Shown in pieces: positions 5,965-8,229 of a stretch of 8,229 nucleotides of DNA. Made by a program: the position numbers and the translations under genes. The stretch comes from an uncultured Marinicella sp. GTDB taxonomy: Bacteria > Pseudomonadota > Gammaproteobacteria > Xanthomonadales > Marinicellaceae. The notes under the pieces were generated by a model. It saw nothing but the letters and a program-made list of their open reading frames with translations, was not told where the DNA came from and made no database searches. Numbering within the stretch: position 1 is the stretch's first letter; each line of letters opens with the position of its first letter. The stretch spans positions 1 to 8,229 of the forward strand of contig CALLLZ010000127.1 in NCBI GenBank assembly GCA_938008005.1. Reading direction: 5' to 3'.

Positions 5965-6960
5965 CTATTCAATAGTTACTACCACCTTACCAATTGCTTG
6001 ACCACTGGCCAATCGATCATGCGCTTGACCTATTGCTGTCAAATTGAAATGTTGGTCATCAACAACAGGAATTAGCTTGCCTTCATCAACAATTTCAGCA
6101 ATATGGTTGAGAATTTCACCATGTTCTTCACGTTTGTGATCATGCAACATGGGTATCAACATAAAAACCACATGTAAAGACAAACCTTTAAAGTGTGCAG
6201 GTGTTAAATCCATTTCAACCATTGATACCGTTGTAGCAACATGTCCATTTAATGCAGCAGCTTCAAAAGAGTTGGCAATATTGGCACCACCAACAGAGTC
6301 ATAGACTACATCGAACCCATTACCATCGGTATGCTTGGTGACATAATCTACAACTGTTTCTGTTTTATAATTGATTCCAGTAGCGCCCAATTTTTCTATC
6401 AAATTAACTTGAGCTTCACCACCACCAGTTGAATATACCTCTGCCCCAAAATAATTGGCCAGCTGCAAGGCAACATGTCCAACACCTCCAGATCCACCAT
6501 GTACCAATACTTTTTGACCATGACCAACATGTGCACGAACCAAACCCTCATAAGCGGTAATGCCTACTAAAGGTAACGCGGCGGCTTCACGCATAGAAAT
6601 TGATTTTGGCTTTCTTGCCACTAATTTAGCATCTGCGAGGATGTATTCTGCTAAAGTACCTGGTAAGTCAGCCAAACCTCCAGCACAACCATAAACTTCA
6701 TCTCCGATTGAGAACTGGTCAACATCACTTCCAATATCTTCAATCGTACCGGCAAAATCCATTCCAATAACCGCTGGTGTATCAGGTGATAATGGCAACT
6801 CTTTTCCCATTTGTCGAATCATGGTATCAACAGTATTAACACTCGTAGCAACAATTTTAACTAAAACGTGGCCTGATTTGATTTGTGGTTTTGCTATTTC
6901 AGATTGCTCGAATACATCACTGTTTCCATATTGATTGATAACCATTGCTTTCATATTCAT
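5965..6960 (-). CDS. Zinc-independent medium-chain dehydrogenase / NADPH:quinone oxidoreductase-like
   Basis: This 331-residue cytosolic enzyme is of the medium-chain dehydrogenase/reductase superfamily. The N-terminal GroES-like domain covers about 1-125 (SGHVLVKIVATSVNTVD at 29-45, VIGMDFAGTIEDIG at 64-77, GDEVYG at 86-91). The Rossmann cofactor domain follows, with HGGSGGVGHVALQLA at 154-168, the usual nucleotide-binding loop of the quinone oxidoreductase branch. The four-cysteine structural zinc lobe and the catalytic zinc ligands of alcohol dehydrogenases are absent; only one cysteine (C92) is present. It probably reduces a quinone, enone or similar carbonyl with NAD(P)H; the substrate cannot be assigned. 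The start at 6960 is preceded by AAAAGAT, a weak ribosome-binding site; a second in-frame ATG lies two codons on (6954). It is the first gene of a minus-strand operon and divergent from a LysR regulator. Confidence 0.94.
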   Translation of the reverse strand: MNMKAMVINQYGNSDVFEQSEIAKPQIKSGHVLVKIVATSVNTVDTMIRQMGKELPLSPDTPAVIGMDFAGTIEDIGSDVDQFSIGDEVYGCAGGLADLPGTLAEYILADAKLVARKPKSISMREAAALPLVGITAYEGLVRAHVGHGQKVLVHGGSGGVGHVALQLANYFGAEVYSTGGGEAQVNLIEKLGATGINYKTETVVDYVTKHTDGNGFDVVYDSVGGANIANSFEAAALNGHVATTVSMVEMDLTPAHFKGLSLHVVFMLIPMLHDHKREEHGEILNHIAEIVDEGKLIPVVDDQHFNLTAIGQAHDRLASGQAIGKVVVTIE

Positions 6961-6983
6961 TGTCTATATCTTTTAAAAAATGA

Positions 6984-7012
6984 ATTTTAGAATGTAAATA
7001 GTATTTTGATAA
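6984..7012 (-). promoter_or_regulatory. Predicted sigma-70 promoter of the oxidoreductase-DUF4437 operon
   Basis: On the minus strand, TTATCA (-35, 7007-7012) and TAAAAT (-10, 6984-6989) are separated by exactly 17 bases and lie just upstream of the ATG at 6960. Both boxes match consensus at most positions, but the region is AT-rich, so the call is moderate. Confidence 0.45.
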
Positions 7013-7022
7013 TATAAGAATA
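7002..7022. promoter_or_regulatory. Candidate LysR-type operator
   Basis: This is a 21-bp imperfect palindrome centred on 7012, with 8 of 10 base pairs matching and TATT/AATA at its ends. It fits the loose T-N11-A layout of LysR boxes. It overlaps the -35 of the oxidoreductase operon and lies just upstream of the LysR -10, where a divergent LysR regulator would act. AT-richness makes chance palindromes likely. Confidence 0.35.
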
Positions 7023-7024
7023 TG

Positions 7025-7030
7025 TATAAT
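7025..7030 (+). promoter_or_regulatory. Predicted -10 box of the LysR gene
   Basis: A perfect TATAAT lies 31 bases before the LysR ATG at 7062, preceded by TG. The -35 region (around 7002-7008) is poor, which would suit an activator-dependent or autoregulated promoter. Confidence 0.45.
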
Positions 7031-7061
7031 CAGTTTTTTGTTTTTGTTGACAATACACCCA

Positions 7062-7955
7062 ATGAATATAGAATATTTAAAGTTATTTGTCAGGATTGCA
7101 TCTACTAAAAACATCAGTAAAGCAGGCAGTGAACTTGGGTTGTCACCTGCAGTGTCAAGTTCACATATAAACAAGCTAGAAGATGGTTTAGGTGTCAAAT
7201 TACTGCATCGAACTACCAGAAAAATTTCATTAACTGAAGAAGGCTTGGTGTTTCTGCCGCATGCTGAAGAAGCGGTTGCCGCAATTAATGCTGCACGGGC
7301 ATCTGTAGGGGTTGGTAGCATCACTCCACAAGGTACTTTACGCGTCACAGCACCTGCATCATTTGGACGCATGCACATCATTCCAGCGTTGAGTGGCTTC
7401 AAAGAAGCTTACCCTGAATTGAAAATTGATTTACGTTTGAGTGATGGCATCATTGATATGGTAGAAGGTGGCTTTGATGTAGCCATCCGGAATGCTGCAC
7501 TGAATGATTCAAGCCTTGTAGCTCGAAAGCTATCGGATGATAAACGTGTCATTTGTGCTTCTCCAGAATATTTGAGGAAATATGGTGAACCATTAACTCC
7601 AGATGAATTAATGAACCATCAGTGTATAAATTTGATCGGAATTGATGTGTGGCATTTTGAAACACCTCAAGGCCGACAAAACATTAAGGCACCAGGTTCA
7701 TTTCGTGTTGATAATGGAGAAGCCATCAGGGACTTATGTGTTCATGGAGAAGGTATAACAATCAGTTCAAATTGGTGCGCTTATAAACAGCTGCAAAGTG
7801 GTGAATTAGTAGAGATACTTAAAGACTTTCCTTTGACCACGGATACAGCCATATGGGCCGTTTATCCAAGTTCACGACTTCTGGCAATGAAAGTCAGGAC
7901 GTTTATTGATTATCTACTTACACATTATGGGCCATCACCCTACTGGGAGCAATGA
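7062..7955 (+). CDS. LysR-family transcriptional regulator (CrgA-like)
   Basis: This is a 297-residue DNA-binding regulator. The N-terminal winged helix-turn-helix spans about 1-60 (LFVRIASTKNISKAGSELGL, then SPAVSSSHINKLEDGLGVKL and HRTTRKISLTEEG), typical of LysR. The effector-binding periplasmic-binding-protein-like domain covers about 90-290, with GTLRVTAPASFGRMHIIPAL (91-110), SDGIIDMVEGGFDVAIR (127-143) and SSLVARKL (150-157), a pattern of the CrgA-like subgroup. The open frame extends upstream to a TTG at 7038, but the ATG at 7062 gives the normal LysR start (MNIEYLKLF), and the extra residues would run through the promoter region. There is no strong ribosome-binding site. Divergent to an oxidoreductase-cupin operon across 101 bp, it most likely controls that operon and itself; the effector is unknown. 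Confidence 0.94.
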   Translation: MNIEYLKLFVRIASTKNISKAGSELGLSPAVSSSHINKLEDGLGVKLLHRTTRKISLTEEGLVFLPHAEEAVAAINAARASVGVGSITPQGTLRVTAPASFGRMHIIPALSGFKEAYPELKIDLRLSDGIIDMVEGGFDVAIRNAALNDSSLVARKLSDDKRVICASPEYLRKYGEPLTPDELMNHQCINLIGIDVWHFETPQGRQNIKAPGSFRVDNGEAIRDLCVHGEGITISSNWCAYKQLQSGELVEILKDFPLTTDTAIWAVYPSSRLLAMKVRTFIDYLLTHYGPSPYWEQ

Positions 7956-7983
7956 CCCATTACAAATTTGCTTTGTGCTGGAA

Positions 7984-8226
7984 CTACTTGGTTTTTAATA
8001 ATATTTGAAACAATCTGTCTTTTAATTCAGCCCTGTCATGTTTTAACTTATGCATGGCATCATCGCCAATCGGCGCGTTATCTAACTCAAGTTGACGTAT
8101 TTCAGTATCAAGATCATCATAATGTTGCGCCATTTTTGAAAATTCAGCATCATTATTATTCAACTCGCCAATAAGTTTTTTATACTCGGGGAATTCACTG
8201 ATCAATGAATGATTTTCACCTAACAT
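7984..8226 (-). CDS. YdcH/DUF465 family small coiled-coil protein
   Basis: This 80-residue protein matches the compact DUF465/YdcH pattern: start MLGENHSLISEFPEYKKLI, a central DAEFSKMAQHYDDLDTEIRQLE helix and a C-terminal HDRAELKDRLFQILLK helix. Its length is as usual for the family. Heptad-like leucines and high charge indicate a helical hairpin or coiled coil, probably oligomeric and cytosolic. The molecular role of the family is not established. The ATG is at 8226, 3 bases from the window edge, so its promoter and ribosome-binding site are not visible. It converges with the LysR gene with 28 bp between stops and no clear terminator. Confidence 0.9.
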   Translation of the reverse strand: MLGENHSLISEFPEYKKLIGELNNNDAEFSKMAQHYDDLDTEIRQLELDNAPIGDDAMHKLKHDRAELKDRLFQILLKTK

Positions 8227-8229
8227 ATT

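Noticed and set aside
7038..7061. TTG start giving the LysR protein eight extra residues
   Set aside because: The ATG at 7062 gives the normal LysR N-terminus, and the extra residues would begin only 7 bases after the predicted -10 box.
7047..7075. TTGACA (7047-7052) with TAGAAT (7069-7074) as a promoter for the LysR gene
   Set aside because: Transcription would begin inside the coding sequence, after the ATG. The TATAAT at 7025 is better placed.
6917..7402. 161-codon minus-strand open frame across the LysR gene and promoter
   Set aside because: It is antisense to the LysR coding sequence, overlaps the start of the oxidoreductase gene and its product resembles no protein family.
7962..7976. 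ACAAA/TTTGT pair between the convergent LysR and YdcH genes as a terminator
   Set aside because: The stem is only 5 bp with a single G-C pair and has no U-tract.
7968..8174. 68-codon + strand frame opposite the YdcH gene
   Set aside because: It lies antisense to a convincing YdcH/DUF465 protein and has a low-complexity His/Gln-rich product typical of shadow frames.

Overview
The window looks like chromosomal DNA of a fairly AT-rich Gram-negative bacterium. An outer-membrane beta-barrel protein ending in phenylalanine, a YdcH-type small protein and a CrgA-like LysR regulator all point to Proteobacteria, most likely a marine-type gammaproteobacterium. The taxonomic guess is an inference from protein style only. 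No tRNA, rRNA, CRISPR array, phage gene or transposase gene was seen.

Layout. Positions 2-151 (+) hold the last 49 codons of a gene that begins outside the window. Five bases after its stop starts a 661-residue membrane sensor Ser/Thr protein kinase (157-2142, +): TM, periplasmic Cache-like sensor, TM, HAMP, complete kinase domain. It is followed after 34 bp by a 403-residue outer-membrane porin of the alginate-export type (2177-3388, +). These three are probably one transcription unit. Convergent to them is an alpha/beta hydrolase fused to a C-terminal LuxR-type helix-turn-helix (3421-4497, -).

Positions 4498-5062 carry no convincing gene but are rich in small dyads: a cluster of short hairpins with similar loops (CTNAA(A)G) and different but self-complementary stems, and an 11-bp inverted repeat pair bounding a 136-bp segment. 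This is the least explained part of the window.

Positions 5063-6960 (-) form a two-gene operon: a zinc-independent medium-chain dehydrogenase/quinone oxidoreductase, then an exported DUF4437 bicupin. A divergent CrgA-like LysR regulator (7062-7955, +) shares a 101-bp AT-rich promoter region with it and is its likely regulator. An intact YdcH/DUF465 coiled-coil protein (7984-8226, -) closes the window.

Reading of the whole: three small modules with a sensing or regulatory theme (a transmembrane kinase with a porin, a hydrolase-type one-component regulator, and a LysR-controlled oxidoreductase/cupin pair). No clear defence or mobile system is present. The most unusual items are the sensor-HAMP-kinase architecture and the hairpin-rich intergenic region.
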